From assembly GCA_035578175.1 (NCBI GenBank), contig JAQMRL010000022.1, forward strand, positions 1,736,001-1,800,000: a stretch of 64,000 bases of DNA, in the 5' to 3' direction. The position numbers and the translations under genes are program-made. This document shows, one piece after another, positions 35,817 to 48,200 of the stretch (position 1 is the first letter of the stretch; each line of letters opens with the position of its first letter). The notes under the pieces were generated by a model. The model was not told where the DNA came from, did no database searches, and saw only the letters and a list, made by a program, of their open reading frames with translations. The stretch is from Catonia carolina. Lineage: Eukaryota; Arthropoda; Insecta; Hemiptera; Achilidae.

Positions 35817-36984
35817 TATTATTTAAACAAAGCCTCATGTAAATCATTACTCCCATTCTAACACCGCGTACGTTTTTATAATCTTTCATTGAATGAACTA
35901 CAGTGGGGATACTGCAGTGATGATTGTCAGCATCAGTGACTTTATCCAAGTATTTGTTTTCATATTTCATAATTTCTTTGCCATAATCGATTGCAATTTA
36001 ATAAAAAAAGAACAAATTTACAAAAAATTATAAAAAATATAACTTGTAATTTTCATGGATTAAACCTGTTTCCCATTCGTCTTACAGCTTAGGACAATAT
36101 TTCCTAAAAATATTAGTATTAAACCATGACTAGAAAATACAGGTTAATTGTAGATAACAATTTTGTTTTGTTATTTATGTATTAGACGTATTGACCTAAA
36201 TATAAGATGAAAATAATATGTATTGACCTAAGAAGTAGTTAGTCATGAAACTTAAGAGAAGTTGTCAGAACTTTTTAGTAAAGTCTGAGGACATTAAGCA
36301 GGGTGTACTTTTTATTTAGTTCTTCAAATGAAGCCCTATACTTACATTTTTAAGAAAGGGTAAAAATATCTGAATGTAAAGAAAATAAAACTATAAGTAA
36401 GGCAAACACAATCAGTTCACCTGAGAAGCCATTTTCTAACACTTTATATTTCTTAGCCTGCAACCACAAGTCTAAAAAAATTCAGTTTTATACCTGGTTC
36501 TATTTAAGTATCGTGTAATAATTTAATAGAAATTAGTTATTCTTTTTGTTTTATGTTTGATAAATTATTTTCTAATGTTTAATAGTTTGTTTTACTTTAT
36601 CCTGAGTATTACTTGGTATCTATGAATATTTCCGAAAAGAATGACAATTATTATTTTTAGGAAATTTATCTTTTCAAAAAAATTCTTCTTTTGAAGCCAT
36701 TTTTAATTTATTAGTACGTAACTTTGTAATTTATAAGCTAGCTAGTTATAATCAGGAAAACAATGAAGGGGTCCTTTTGTGTTGACAAACGGTAGCTCTC
36801 TTTTCTTTTTCTTTTTGTTAATTAAATTCTTTTTATATTTTTAGAGTAAAACTGCTTGCAATAAGAATTTTTAGGAATCACAAATCTCCACAACTTTTGA
36901 ACTAGACATTTGTAACTCTACATTAACTCAGCCAAAGTTTTTGGTCCTGAATTCAGTACAATTCATTCTTAATGAAATACGTGA
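35817..36984. other. AT-rich DNA, no gene seen
   Basis: No motif or shared repeat recognised. Confidence 0.4.
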
Positions 36985-37375
36985 AATAAAATAAGAGAAG
37001 AAATTGGCATCAGACGTAAAAATGTATATTTTCTGTTAAGAAGAATTGAAAAATTATTAATATGCAATAAACTGCCCCTTTCTAGAGAGACCTTGAAACA
37101 CGAATGGACCTACAATCCAACTATCGGGTTGTACCAAACCCATTAATATTGACATGATCAAACACTTTCAAAATAGACTACTGCGGAACATCACCTTGGT
37201 ACATCAAGAACGCCGATCTTAACAGAACTTAGGAATGGGAAACGTCGTGAAGGAGATTGCAAGATTTACAAAAAACCACGAAGGACTCAAATGGTATGAC
37301 CGAGGCAATTCAGCTGCTAGACATTCATGAGCTGTGTGACTCAAGCGTAAGAAGTCACATGAACATGTTCAAGTG
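36985..37375 (+). pseudogene. Jockey-like reverse transcriptase, C-terminal fragment
   Basis: Reads in shifting frames as KNVYFLLRRIEKLL (for the conserved 'YWLLGRrSkLsl' helix) and a 'LKHEWTYNPTIGL' block in place of 'LKPIWTYGIQLW'. PINIDMIKHFQNRLLRNIT, an 'NADLNRTLGMGNVVKEIARF' segment (quoted in order, 20 residues) and a final LLDIHELCDSSVRSHM follow. Stops and frameshifts are frequent; the order of blocks is correct to the end of the protein. Confidence 0.8.
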
Positions 37376-37760
37376 TAAGTAATTAACCTAAAAAAGTGTA
37401 AAAGTAGAGTTGTTTCTTGCGAGTATGTTAGATTATTTTATAAGTTAGTGCTCAGAACTTTAGTTTTTAAAATTAGCTAATTTTGAAACATGTATAGACA
37501 ATAAAATAATCTCAAGTTATATATTATATTTATATCACCGATAAAAAAGGTAATAATTAACAAAAATTAAAGGCTAACCAACGGGAAAACCTATGGCTAG
37601 TATACTTTTAAAAAAATTAAATTAGATTGAAGTATATCATTAGTCAAAGACCAGGTGTTACTTTAAATTAAAAAAAATTAAATCATTAATGAAATGAATT
37701 GAGTAGTTCTTGTAAACATTTTTACATAATTACGTACATATAATTCAATATTTATTTTAT
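37376..37760. other. AT-rich spacer
   Basis: Nothing recognised. Confidence 0.4.
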
Positions 37761-37771
37761 ATAAAATGTGC

Positions 37772-38190
37772 CCAAAAATATATAAATTTACCCAAAACGG
37801 GCAGGTGGAGTGTTAAATTAATTGCACTCGATCTGCTGGTTTCAGGACTACAAAAAAAGTTCTGTTTCTTAGCACGTAGTCAACCAATAATACGACTGAA
37901 CTATTTAAGAACAGAAGAGGTAGAGGTATAAAAGACACTACTCAGAGTTATCTCCTCTGAGAGTAATGAATTTCACTATACAACCAGACCCTGTGATGAA
38001 TGAAGTGACGGTCTCATTTGCAGGGTTGAAAGTAAGTGCTTTTTGGAGAGCCTGGCATGCTGATAAGCATACTCTTTAAACACGGTCAGGAAGGCAATGG
38101 TAAACAATCACGTCTTGTTTTTACTTAATAAACCTCTAGAGGTTCAAACCAGCCAAACTAGGTTCAAACTAGGCTGTTGACCTAGACAAC
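37772..38190. repeat. Interspersed repeat, family D, copy 1
   Basis: 419 bp flanked by the 11-mer ATAAAATGTGC at 37761-37771 and 38191-38201, a likely target-site duplication. The interior (gagtgttaaatt...gcactcgatctgctg, a TATAAAAG box at about 37929, tcagagttatctcctctgag, then gcaatggtaaacaa) recurs at 50935-51310. No coding sequence. The duplication length suggests a retroposed element; the TATA-like box would otherwise suggest an LTR. Confidence 0.65.
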
Positions 38191-38201
38191 ATAAAATGTG
38201 C

Positions 38202-39105
38202 TTAGCACATACAAAAAAATACATGTAGCAGCATACGATTTTGCATAAAACATGAAAATTGATGAACGCGATAAAAATAAGATAGTGATTTGTTAAATAC
38301 TCTCGAGGGTTTACCAAAATTATTTTTCTTTGTGCAGTAAGGACATTAATTCATTTTATTTTTCACATATAACTTTTCGCTGCATGTTTATTTGATTCAC
38401 TTTTAATAGTAGGTTAGTTTATTAATGCTGTGTGAGTGAAAATATAAAATTTTATTAGACTTAAGTAATATCTCCTAGAGTGGTGTACAATGGTTTTAAT
38501 ACACTGCTATTATGTGTATCTTTCATTAAACCGTTAAAATTTATTACAGCTACATTTTATCCATTAGTGGCAGCATTGTCTGTCATTGAAAATATCAATC
38601 CATTTACTCTGATAATATTTGGCACCAGTGACTATGTTTCTCGTACTCTTCTGAAGTTTAATAGGCTGTTTAATGACTTCGTTTAAGTGTGTTTTCTATT
38701 AACTAGCTTACTGCCATTCCGTTGCCAAGACAACCTCCAATTTACACTACTAATAAGGAAATCTAATACAAATTTAATATCACTTAACGTTCTTTGATAT
38801 ACTCCAACCATTAATTAATTAATTATTATTTATATTTTTCGTCCGTTTCATCTCTTTTTACATACAACCTACACAATATCTTAATACACAATTTCAAATT
38901 ATTTTGAGAAACTCATTCAAATTAAACTAAATGTATTTTTATTTTGAGTATAATAATATGTCTATACATTTACCAATAATTTAGGTTTACTTAGATTTCA
39001 TTGTTTAATTCTAAAAAAATTAAATCTTAAAAATATATAGCCGATATGTAGTACCTATGTACCGGGTGTTCTTTGCAGATGTTGGTATAAATAGGAAACG
39101 TTTTA
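38202..39105. other. AT-rich DNA, no gene seen
   Basis: The open frame at 38480-38686 (plus) is hydrophobic, with no known motif and no splice support. A GC-slightly-richer patch at 38700-38760 was not identified. Confidence 0.35.
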
Positions 39106-39109
39106 TTAT

Positions 39110-39818
39110 TGTGACACTTATCTCCAAGGTCCGTTTCGGGATCTGGGTAAATTAAATAATTAACACACTGAAGTTTAAAATTACAACTAAGAATTATTAC
39201 AATTAAATAAATGACTACAATCTACAAGTATATTACAACGAAATTATGAAATAAATAACAAACTAATTAGGCTTTAACTAATACAATAAAATAACTTAAC
39301 TAATTTACTTAATACTACTTACAAAAATGATACAGAGTAAATAAACGTTAAACAAAATAGTGTAATTCACAGTACGCTGGCCTACTCCAAACGTAAACGT
39401 TAAGCACTACGTAATATACACTAGTGGAAAATAGATCAAATACTGACTCCAGGAACGAACTCGGGGCTCCTTATATACATGACGCTGTGGAAGTCACTAG
39501 AAGAACAGAGATCTTCAATGTAACAATAAAAGTATAAAATCTTTCTGACAGCTTCTGTATAAATCTTAACAAATGTAAACAAATTAGGATTGAATAGAGG
39601 GTGTTAAAAAAGGCCAATTATCTAAATAGGTACCCACTCTTCCACAACCTTGTTTAATAAAAGGCAAGCCTACCTGATTATACAAGACTCTTTATAACTG
39701 TTTCTTGGGAACTTATTTATTACTCCTTTTTATTACTATTTATTTATTTACGTTAACATATAAATTTTCGGCCCCCCTAGAAATTCTCAAATACTCTTTT
39801 CTTTTCGGTGTTGTCACA
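39110..39818 (-). mobile_element. Solo LTR, family L, copy 1
   Basis: On the minus strand it starts TGTGACAACACC (from 39818) and ends AAGTGTCACA (at 39110), so it has the short terminal inverted repeat of an LTR. A perfect 4-bp duplication TTAT flanks it (39106-39109 and 39819-39822). A TATA box (TATATAAGGAGCCCC, minus) lies at about 39470. About 709 bp. No primer-binding site or internal region adjoins it, so it is a solo LTR, probably of Ty3/mdg4 (gypsy) type judging by the 4-bp duplication. Confidence 0.85.
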
Positions 39819-39822
39819 TTAT

Positions 39823-41004
39823 ATTCCTTATTATGTGAGCAAATATTTCTCATAATATTTATCATTATTATTAATCTCTCGTATCCTGTGAAATAGAGGA
39901 TTTGTACCTGTGTTATATTTCTTAAGTTGGTGTAACAGAGCTTAAGTGTTTTTCTGTTCAACCTACTTCACGGCCTTCACGATAAAGACACATCCGTGTT
40001 GGCATGAGGGCTTCCTACGCTGAGTAACAAAAACCATCACGTTCTGCAGCCTAGGAGAAGATGGCTGTCCGCTGTCAAGAATCATGGAAAATTAAAATTT
40101 TATATTGTCAATATCGACTTTTTAGGGGGCACTTTCTGAAGTTCAATTGACAATGTTGAGTCACTGCTCGAAAAATTTATGAGTGTGTCTTCGAATGGAA
40201 GATATATTTGATTCTGTGAGTGTGTTTCATATAAAAGTTATAACAAAATAATTCAAAACGGTATGTTAAATGAACAAATTGAGATAGATTCGGGTCTTTG
40301 AGTGTTTAGTTAATTGCTTTGATTTATTGAATATTGTTCTAGCATATACAAGGGCTAATTAGATTGTTATAGTACCCAATTCCAAAAAGTTCATTTTAGT
40401 GTACAACTATTATTGTACAATTATTATTATTATTATTATTGTCATACAATTATTATTATTATTATTATTGTCATATTTTCTCATTTTGGAATAAATTTAA
40501 TTTAATCAATTATGCAGTGCATTCTTGATTATAGTAATCCTCGTTGCTAATTATCCGCAGAGGAAATTTTTTATTTTTCTTGAAAAATCATAAAATTGGA
40601 ATGGAGGAGTAGACAGTATTTACTGACCGTTTCTTTTTGTACTCTTGATGTACGTACTTAACACTCTAAACTTGGTGTAATAACAGTATAGTGTTTCTTA
40701 CAAGACGACAGGAACAAGCAAAATAGTTTTTAACCTTTACAGATTTTTTATTGATTATGTGACAATTAAGAAAAATTTAATATTTTTTTCAATTAAGACT
40801 GAAAATAATTGGGTGCTAGACTATATAGCTAAAAATACCAGGTTTGTTTCTTGATTAGTATCTAGAAACTTCAATAGCTAAAACAAACCTACCATAATTG
40901 CTAATAACCAAGCTGCTAACGTAACTTTCAGATTTAAAAATTTTATTTTGATAATTAATAAAAATATTTTATGATACTTTTATATAGACTCTAAATTTTT
41001 TGCA
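39823..41004. other. Mixed DNA with microsatellite, no gene seen
   Basis: A GC-richer patch at 39960-40085 encodes nothing recognisable. The (ATT)n tract at 40420-40470 is listed separately. Confidence 0.4.
40420..40470. repeat. (ATT)n microsatellite, duplicated block
   Basis: Two ATT runs are each followed by gtcata, so the block itself was tandemly duplicated. Confidence 0.95.
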
Positions 41005-41165
41005 TCACTGGTTGGGTAAACGACTAACAATTGTGACTAACCGATAGCCGAACAAACATTGCTTGACGTCTTTGTTAAATTCACATCGAAAAAATCCAAT
41101 AAAAAAATCTACAAAATTGGGTAATTATCTGAAAAATTAAAGCATTTTCCGGTAAAAAAATAAAA
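41005..41165 (+). repeat. SINE-like repeat, family B, copy 2
   Basis: A diverged copy of 3755-3990: actggttgggtaaacgact, aaattgggtaattatct and ttccggtaaaaaaat align in order. It ends in an A-rich tail. Confidence 0.65.
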
Positions 41166-41699
41166 GTCAAAACAAAAATATTAAGTTATAATTTTCTTTT
41201 TATTATGTGAAAAATAGAGCGACCAAAATTGAGGGTTGAGTTCTGCCTAATCAATAACTAAAAAGGGAGAGAGAAATAACAGTTTAATGCTTCTCTTTTC
41301 ACGTTAGGTTCTTTAAACCACCTTAAAACACTGAAGTAGAGATCGATTAGTTTGATTTCACGGAGATTAGAGAACGGATAAAAACTATTCTACTTAGATA
41401 AATTACACCAAATTTATCACTAACTAAATACAAGGATAGAAAATTTAAATCAGGAATTTTATCGTTACAGGATTAAGTAGACCTACTTAACTTCTGAAAT
41501 TTTAATTAACACTAATAACTAAGTTGAACAAAACACCATTGAAGCGAAATTCAATAATTTGTTAACAAACTACAAAAAGTATACAATTAAAATGTTAATT
41601 AATCTTTCACGTATTTTAATCAAAACATTCCAAGTACATCCGTACAAATTAAGCTAAATCCGGTTCATTAAAAAAAGTTTTACATATTAGTTCTAAATA

Positions 41700-42351
41700 C
41701 ATTCAGTGCTAGAAACTCGCCTAGCGGGTCATGGGTAGGTGTTACCACCAGGCTGCCGACTCACCTAGCGGGTTCTCTTTTGTTATAACTTCAAGTAATT
41801 CAGGAGGGACGCCGCCTGTCAGATATCAGTTTGTTGCTATTATATAGCCCTCAGAAAGAGGTTTTCTTTGTAACCGTGCAGTTCGTTTTTGAATTTTCGT
41901 CATACGATCTTCTACCATCGTATAGTATACTCGTTCAGTATTTTAACGGGTTTTCAGGGTACAGTTGAAGCCGTGAATTTAGTATATTTATTTATTTAGA
42001 ATTTACAGGTATCGATTAAAAATAGCTTAACTTTTAGTTTTACTTTAAAAGTATACTATTTTGTAGTTTAAAATTATATAAGAAATTACGCGTAAATCGT
42101 AAAGGTGAATGGAAAAATTCAAACAAGAATACATTTAATATAACAGGCAAAAATAACCCTAAAAAACATTGAATTGTTTACTTTTATGTCATTAGCAAAC
42201 GTAAATTCATGAATATGTCGCAAATAAAATAAATCTATAAAAACGTTCGTAACATAAGTTGCAGCCACTACATAAAGCACGCGGAGAACACGCTGCACGA
42301 GTAATCAGCCCAACGGGAGAGATAACTCATAATTAATCAGCATTGAATGTG
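41700..42351. mobile_element. Possible piggyBac-like MITE
   Basis: The left end reads CATTCAGTGCT...ctagcgggt and the right end, in reverse complement, ACATTCAATGCTGA...cccgttggg. The right end abuts TTAA (42352-42355), the piggyBac target. The left target (ctaaat) is degraded. A second ctcacctagcgggt word near 41760 gives a subterminal repeat. No transposase. The call rests on the terminal words and one TTAA and is tentative. Confidence 0.35.
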
Positions 42352-42424
42352 TTAAGGTAATTTTTCTAGGGTGTCTTAGTATAAGTAAGTTTTCTCCTTC
42401 CTAATTTCATATGTAATCTTTATT

Positions 42425-42600
42425 TGGTTGCCTCTGTAGCGTAGTGGTAGAGCGTTAGCCTAAAATGCAGAATTTCTAGGTTTGGTTTCTGGGTAGGATC
42501 TGAAAATTATAAAAAGTCACAAAATTTCCACCGTAATAACCAAACTAATGACCAAAATATTGATGCGACTTTAAATTTTTTTAAAAGTTTAATTTTTTCC
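42425..42600 (+). repeat. tRNA-derived SINE, family C, copy 1
   Basis: The head has an A box (TAGCGTAGTGGTAGAGCG) and a degraded B box (GGTTTGGTTTCTG); the body ends tgatgcgactttaaattttt. The body word ATGCGACTT(T)AA is shared with 47848-48200. It is not a functional tRNA gene because the acceptor and anticodon stems do not pair. Confidence 0.7.
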
Positions 42601-42844
42601 TTTTATATCTCCATTGCTCCAGCACAATTGAGTTTTAGCGCCAACATTAATTTCCTCCATTGTTTTTGATCTCTCGCCAACCCTACATAACCTTTTTGCC
42701 ACTCTATACTATGAAGGCATTTTCGTCAGATTCCTTTCCCAGGTACGCAATCTGTACTGTAGTTTAATTGTTGATTTCATAGTGGTTTTAATTTCTACTC
42801 GGCCGAGGTGTTGGCAACCAAAGATACACCTAGATATACCTAAA

Positions 42845-43650
42845 ATACATGGTTGATATAGACCTGTTGGTATCCAGTTTTGAAAATTTGCAAAACATAC
42901 TTGACAGTCTTAATAGGAGTTGCATGGAAGCTGGTTTAGATTTGAACATCGAAAAGACTAGGGTTCTTGTAATAAGTTATCAGCAGAATGCAAAGGATCA
43001 TTACGTAAAGGGCTCAAAACGGGACAAAATTCATCAAATTAAATATTCTGATTGACTCTTAAATACAGAAATACGATTAAGAAAAATTAATAAACGGAAA
43101 TACGATCGATTCTGATTGAACGGAAATACGATTAAGAATAGAACAAGCTTTTATAGCTTTAGGAAAATGGGCAGAAACTTATGTACTAGAGACCTCAAAA
43201 CTTCCTTATGAGTTCACTCACTTTGTTGTTTCTTTTCATTTTTATCGGCTGTTATTGAGGCTTGGATTTGCACTGTGATGATATGAATCCACTTGAGGCA
43301 TTCGAGGTGTGATACTTGAGAAGTATGTTTAAAGTTTCTTGGATGGCAAACGTCTGCAAGTCCATCGTACTCTTACATTTGTAAAATATTATTAAAATTA
43401 TAGGTATCATTAAACAATGGAAGTGGAGTACTTTGGACATTTTATGTGTGATCAGAAAAATAGATTACTGCAGAATATCACATAAGGCAAACTAATGGAT
43501 AAAGCGTAATTTTGGTCGAAAAACTTTGTAACCTAAAGAATCTGCGCGACTGGTATGTTGTAGATACGAATGCGCTTTTTAAACTAGCTGCAGATAGAGT
43601 GCAAATTACTGTAATGGTTACCAAATTTGTCAAAGAACATGATACATGAA
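42845..43650 (+). pseudogene. Non-LTR reverse transcriptase, palm to C-terminus, decayed
   Basis: It starts at the polymerase catalytic box, here MVDIDLL in place of '(F/Y)ADDIDLL', and continues with ENLQNILDSLNRSCMEAGLD and LNIEKTRVLVIS (the 'L-l-x-KT' block) in a 68-codon open frame (42849-43055). Later, out of frame, come FYSFRKMGRNLCTRDLKTSL, GHFMCDQKNRLLQNIT with GKLMDKA, and finally NLRDW, ALFKLAADRVQ and a stop near 43650. The first catalytic Asp is lost and several frameshifts are present. It covers more of the polymerase domain than most fragments in the window. The roughly 250 bp that follow are probably its 3' untranslated region. Confidence 0.85.
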
Positions 43651-43900
43651 GAATTACAAAAAGCAAAAGCCCGTCACTAAACACTGAACCTGAAACATCA
43701 GGTTATGTTTTCTACGGGTTTTCTTCCACTAGCCTTTGGTGGGGAAACATTTAATTACAAGGTAGCAGTGCCAGTTTTGGTCCACAAGGGGTGTTTTATT
43801 TACCCGTCAGAAATCTGACAATCATTCCTCTATTCACCACCTGAGGAGACAACCGGAAGGTGACTGGCAACATCACAAGGATATCATGAGTTATATTCCT
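43651..43900 (+). other. Probable 3' untranslated region of the preceding retroelement
   Basis: GC-richer than its surroundings and directly downstream of the C-terminus. It contains caccacctgaggagacaaccgg, a phrase also found in the 5' region of the young element near 50836-50855 (ccgccacctgaggaggcgcc). Confidence 0.5.
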
Positions 43901-45244
43901 ATATAGTATTACAATATTTATGTTCTTCGAATTAATAAGTCCCTATGCTATAAAAACTTGTGAAAAAAATTCTACAAGTATATATTTTACTATTCGAATA
44001 TTTCATCTCCATTTAAATATTATGTTCAACAATATTACATTTTGGCGTTTCCAAACAGTTATATTCTTGTTTTCTCATTCCGATATTCGATGAAATTGAG
44101 AATATTTTACATTGTAATCTACCAATAAATCTTTAAAAATTATTGGTTGTCAGTTATATCATTTTACTGAAATTAATGATAATATTTTAAAAACTAGAGA
44201 CTAATTTATATGAATATTCTATTAATTTGAGGTAAACCTTAGCACAACGGCAAACTAATCAAAAAACCAATTGTGTAATGTATAAAGGTGTTATAAAATA
44301 TCCGTGGAAGTAATGCAAGGTAAAGATTATTCACGAATACATAAGATATCGTATAATAAATCTATGAATATTTTGATAATGTATAGAGATGTTTGACATG
44401 AGAAATGACCTGATGAATCGTTGAAGGAACTTTGACGATTATTATTATAGTCTACAGACTACAGTTCGTAAACGTAAGCAAGAAATACTGTTGAAATGAT
44501 AGATTGGAAGATGGGCAATGATGATAAAGGGAAAGTTTGTTAGCGAACGAACAGAAATGATTCATGGGTATGCCTGGTAAGCTGGTACGTTGTTAAAAGG
44601 CCTTTAATGCAAGCACAATAGCAACAGTTATTTTGATTTATCTCGGTAACTCCATTTCAAATCATTGAATACATGGAGTCCATTTGACTTGAATACAATA
44701 GCGCGGCCGCCACCTACTATACCATATAATTGCATTTGCATTAGCCACCTCCTCCCGCGAACTTCTCCTCACCTACAAAACACATACCATCACCACCTCC
44801 CTTCTAAATATCCCCAATATACTCGTACACCCAAACCCCTCATTCCTCTGAATTAAACAACCAAATAACAGGAAACAGAAAATTATATAAAGTTAGATAA
44901 AACCACTTTGTACACAAAACAAAACTACACTGATCAATTTGAATCAAATCTAATTAAATGATTCTTAAAATAAAAAGTAATAAAATTTAATAGATACCTA
45001 TTAAAAACGTTCAGTGAACACACTCTATTTTCAGACATTAATGGCGTTCCTTAATGATTTACACTTGTTAAAGGCTAATGAACTTTCTCTGAAACTGAAA
45101 TACAAAATTACATCGAATACGAAACTGGTTAGACATTACCATAACAAAATAGATTTCTTTTTACAAACAAAAAAACAGCAATACTAAAAGTCCAGCGATA
45201 CATGGAATTTATTATTTGCTTTTTTATAATGCAGTTTAGTTTTG
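43901..45244. other. AT-rich DNA with a C-rich patch
   Basis: At 44695-44860 the plus strand becomes C/A-rich (gcggccgccacctac ... cacccaaacccctc) and gives a low-complexity open frame that I do not regard as a gene. The rest is AT-rich without features. Confidence 0.4.
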
Positions 45245-45605
45245 ACACATATACAAAAGTATAACTCAAAGCATCACACTTTATGGCTTAGAAGTTTGGT
45301 ACGTCAAAAAGAGCAACAAAAATAAACTTAGGGCAACGGAATGGACTTTCTGAGAAGAAATTGTGGGAAATCAAGAAGAGAGTTAGAAATTAAGACATAC
45401 GAGCCGAAGTAAATAAGGGAAGAACCATCTATGACGAAATTGAAATACGATAATTAACGTGGTTTGGAAATATGAAGAGAATGGGCAGAAGATAGATGGC
45501 CCCGAACCATATTATAATGGATACTTCCAGAACGGAGGAGTAACCTTAGATAGGAAACGGTGGAAACTGGGGACCGAGAAGCGGGGACAGCTGTAAAAAT
45601 ATCCG
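45245..45605 (+). pseudogene. RTE-like reverse transcriptase, C-terminal fragment
   Basis: Shifting frames give SITLYGLEVWYVKKSNKNKL, the block MDFLRRNCGKSRRE, then IRQLTWFGNMKRMG and EDRWPRTI. The distal GRP-rich stretch is eroded. The blocks match those of 17036-17416 in order, but this copy is much older, with at least five stops. Confidence 0.8.
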
Positions 45606-45775
45606 TTATATATATAGTTTAGTTTTGTCTAAAGTAGTATCAAAGGTAGTAAAATTTCAATGTAATAGTGAACCTTAAAATCTAGAATAATGTTCCCTGA
45701 TAGTACTCTTTTCCAGGTATATGATTGGTATCAGTACCTGACTGCAATTGTTTTTAAGGAAAGCATATTTTCAAT
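45606..45775. other. Spacer
   Basis: Nothing recognised between the retroelement scrap and the solo LTR. Confidence 0.4.
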
Positions 45776-45779
45776 GTAT

Positions 45780-46544
45780 TGTGAAACTTATCTCTAAGGT
45801 CCATTTCGGGACCTGGGTAAATTAAATAATAACCACACTATCGTTTAAAATCACAAACAAATTAAGCACTAAAAATTACAGATGATTACGAATCTTAATT
45901 CTACGAATAAATTACAATTACCACAATAGAATTACTTAGAATAAATAAAAAACTACTTGCAATAAATTAATAATATTAAATTTATTAAACCAGATTATAA
46001 AATTATTTTTTACTTACTTAAACTACGAAAGCCCTAATTACAAAGTTAACAACGATTATACGTGTCTACAATATACACTGGATCTCTGCGCAGGCGCACT
46101 CATACACAGTATAACTCACTTACTGACAGATCTAAACTCGTCGATGGCAGATCAAAGACTTGCTCCAAAACCGCATGCTCCTATATATAGATGACGCTAT
46201 GGAAGTCATGGGAAGGATAGAGATTTTCGATATAATAACAGAAATACAAGTTTTTACAAAACGTAAACAACTCATAACTGATTGAATGGTTACAAAAAGA
46301 GCCAATTATCTTAATATAATTACCCGGCTTTTTTAGGTAGCCGTACAACAATAGGCTGACCTACACTAAACATAACCATTTGTACGTTACATTTTTTTTC
46401 TTAGAAACCCTTGTTATTACTTGCTACTAACAGTTTATTATTTACTTCAAATAAAGTTATTATTCAAGTTAAATTATTATTTATTTCAAATAAAGGTCCT
46501 TCTCGAGAATTTTCTAATACACTTTCTCTTTAAATATTGACACA
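45780..46544 (-). mobile_element. Solo LTR, family L, copy 2
   Basis: On the minus strand it begins TGTGTCAATATTT (from 46544) and ends aagtTTCACA (at 45780). It is flanked by GTAT at 45776-45779 and 46545-46548. It shares the ggtccatttcgggacc end and the TATATATAGGAGC promoter region (about 46180) with copy 1. 765 bp. The duplication differs from that of copy 1, so the two are separate insertions and not the ends of one provirus-like element. Confidence 0.85.
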
Positions 46545-46548
46545 GTAT

Positions 46549-47847
46549 TCATGTTATTTTAGCCTGATATCAAAAAAATCTAATTGCTTCTCACATAATT
46601 TTGTATATTAAACAGATTAATAAATATGTACTTAGAATTTTGGTACTCGAAATATCTTTTCTTTACTTTAGTTTTAAATTTACTTCTCTATTTTATAAGT
46701 AGTAAAACCTTCGAACTAAATGATAAAGAATTAAGATTGGGACAGGCAAAGGAGATAATAAAAGAGAGGTAATGATTCGATTTTTCATAGAGTGAGTGAT
46801 TCAGACAGCATACAGACGTATCTCAATGTAGATGCTTTAATGAAGATGGTGGCTTAATCAAAAACCTTATATCATTCGCAGGCGTCTGGCGATAGGATTA
46901 AAGTATTTCTTTAAATTACGTAATTTTACTTTTTATTAGATTAAAACTTATTTTCATATTTTTTTGGAGGATTTATACTTCATTAATACCAAAGATGTTA
47001 TCGACTACTTAGAATTCATAACGCTTTAACGCAATGACGTTTACTTCTTTCCAGGCTTTCAATCGATAGTCGAACCGGAGACCTACCAGTTAAGTTTTTT
47101 ATAAAATTGATTTCAAATTTTTAGAAATTATATCTTATCCCATAGTAAGGAATTTATACATATTTTTATTCTGTCAACAAAATAATAAAAATTTTCGAAC
47201 AAAGATACGTATAACATACGTATTAGTAGGTATTCGAGTTAGAACAGAACTTTTGTAAATGACCTAGAACCGAGAAGTTACTGCAATGTAATTATTACAT
47301 TAAATTTATCCTCATTAGTATGCTTACATACTGGGCGCTTGTTTAATCAATGGCTCTAGTTTTATTCCCAGAGGTTTCTACATAAAAAAATGTTTACTAA
47401 ATCAGCTATATATATATTTTTTACAAACCATAAACGTACTTGTTTGTTTTGATACCAATTACAGAATGGCTTTCCAACCTAATAAAATGAAAAATAGAAC
47501 TAATGAATTCGGTAATGAATTTAAACTAATGAACGATAAAGCTAAAATGTACGTGTACACGAATGAAAAATAAAAAATTATCGTGGTAGTTTAATAGTAA
47601 GTACATTTATAAAAATACTGCACATCGTACATGTTTTAATATTATCCTGTATTAGCGACTCTCAGCACATCTGTTAATTTGCTATCTACATATTTTTTAA
47701 TTATGATTCTAAAAGAATCAATTCAGAATATTAAACAACACAGAAATAACCTTCATATTAACACAAAATGGTTTCAATTTAATGGAACTGTATTATGCTT
47801 TATTGGAAAATTATTGCTGTCAGACCATATAATTTATTCAAATAAGA
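46549..47847. other. AT-rich DNA, no gene seen
   Basis: No recognisable motif or shared repeat. Confidence 0.4.
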
Positions 47848-48200
47848 TTAATATGGGCCACTTCCGAAGCGTAGTCGTTAGCATGCTAGCCTATAAAGCA
47901 GATTACCCCGGATTCGATTACCGGTTATGGTCTGGAAAATTATGACAAGTTCAGTTGTTTAAGCTCACCATTCCTAAAGCTAAAGTAGTTGCAAATGATC
48001 CAGCAGTTAATGCGACTTAATTTTCCTGAAAATAAGGACTACTACACTGTCGCTATGGTATAATCCTAAAATGTAAATTTGTAACGGGTTCTATTTCCGG
48101 TTTAGTTCCAAAATTTACTTTTTGTTATCAGAGTTTTTTAATTCGAAGAACTTTTTTGTGACTTTGGCAGTTAATGCGATTATAAATTTCCAAACAAAAA
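47848..48200 (+). repeat. tRNA-derived SINE, family C, copy 2
   Basis: The head carries an A-box-like GCGTAGTCGTTAGCATGC and a B-box-like GGATTCGATTACC. The body word gcagttaatgcgac/gatt occurs twice (about 48006 and 48165), suggesting a partial internal duplication. Confidence 0.65.

Noticed and set aside
44665..44856. 63-codon Pro/Thr-rich frame
   Set aside because: Low-complexity C/A-rich patch; no start context, splice sites or known motif.
39110..46544. The two minus-strand LTRs as ends of one full-length retrotransposon
   Set aside because: Each has its own target duplication (TTAT, GTAT), they are diverged, and the sequence between holds unrelated SINEs and non-LTR fragments with no gag-pol.
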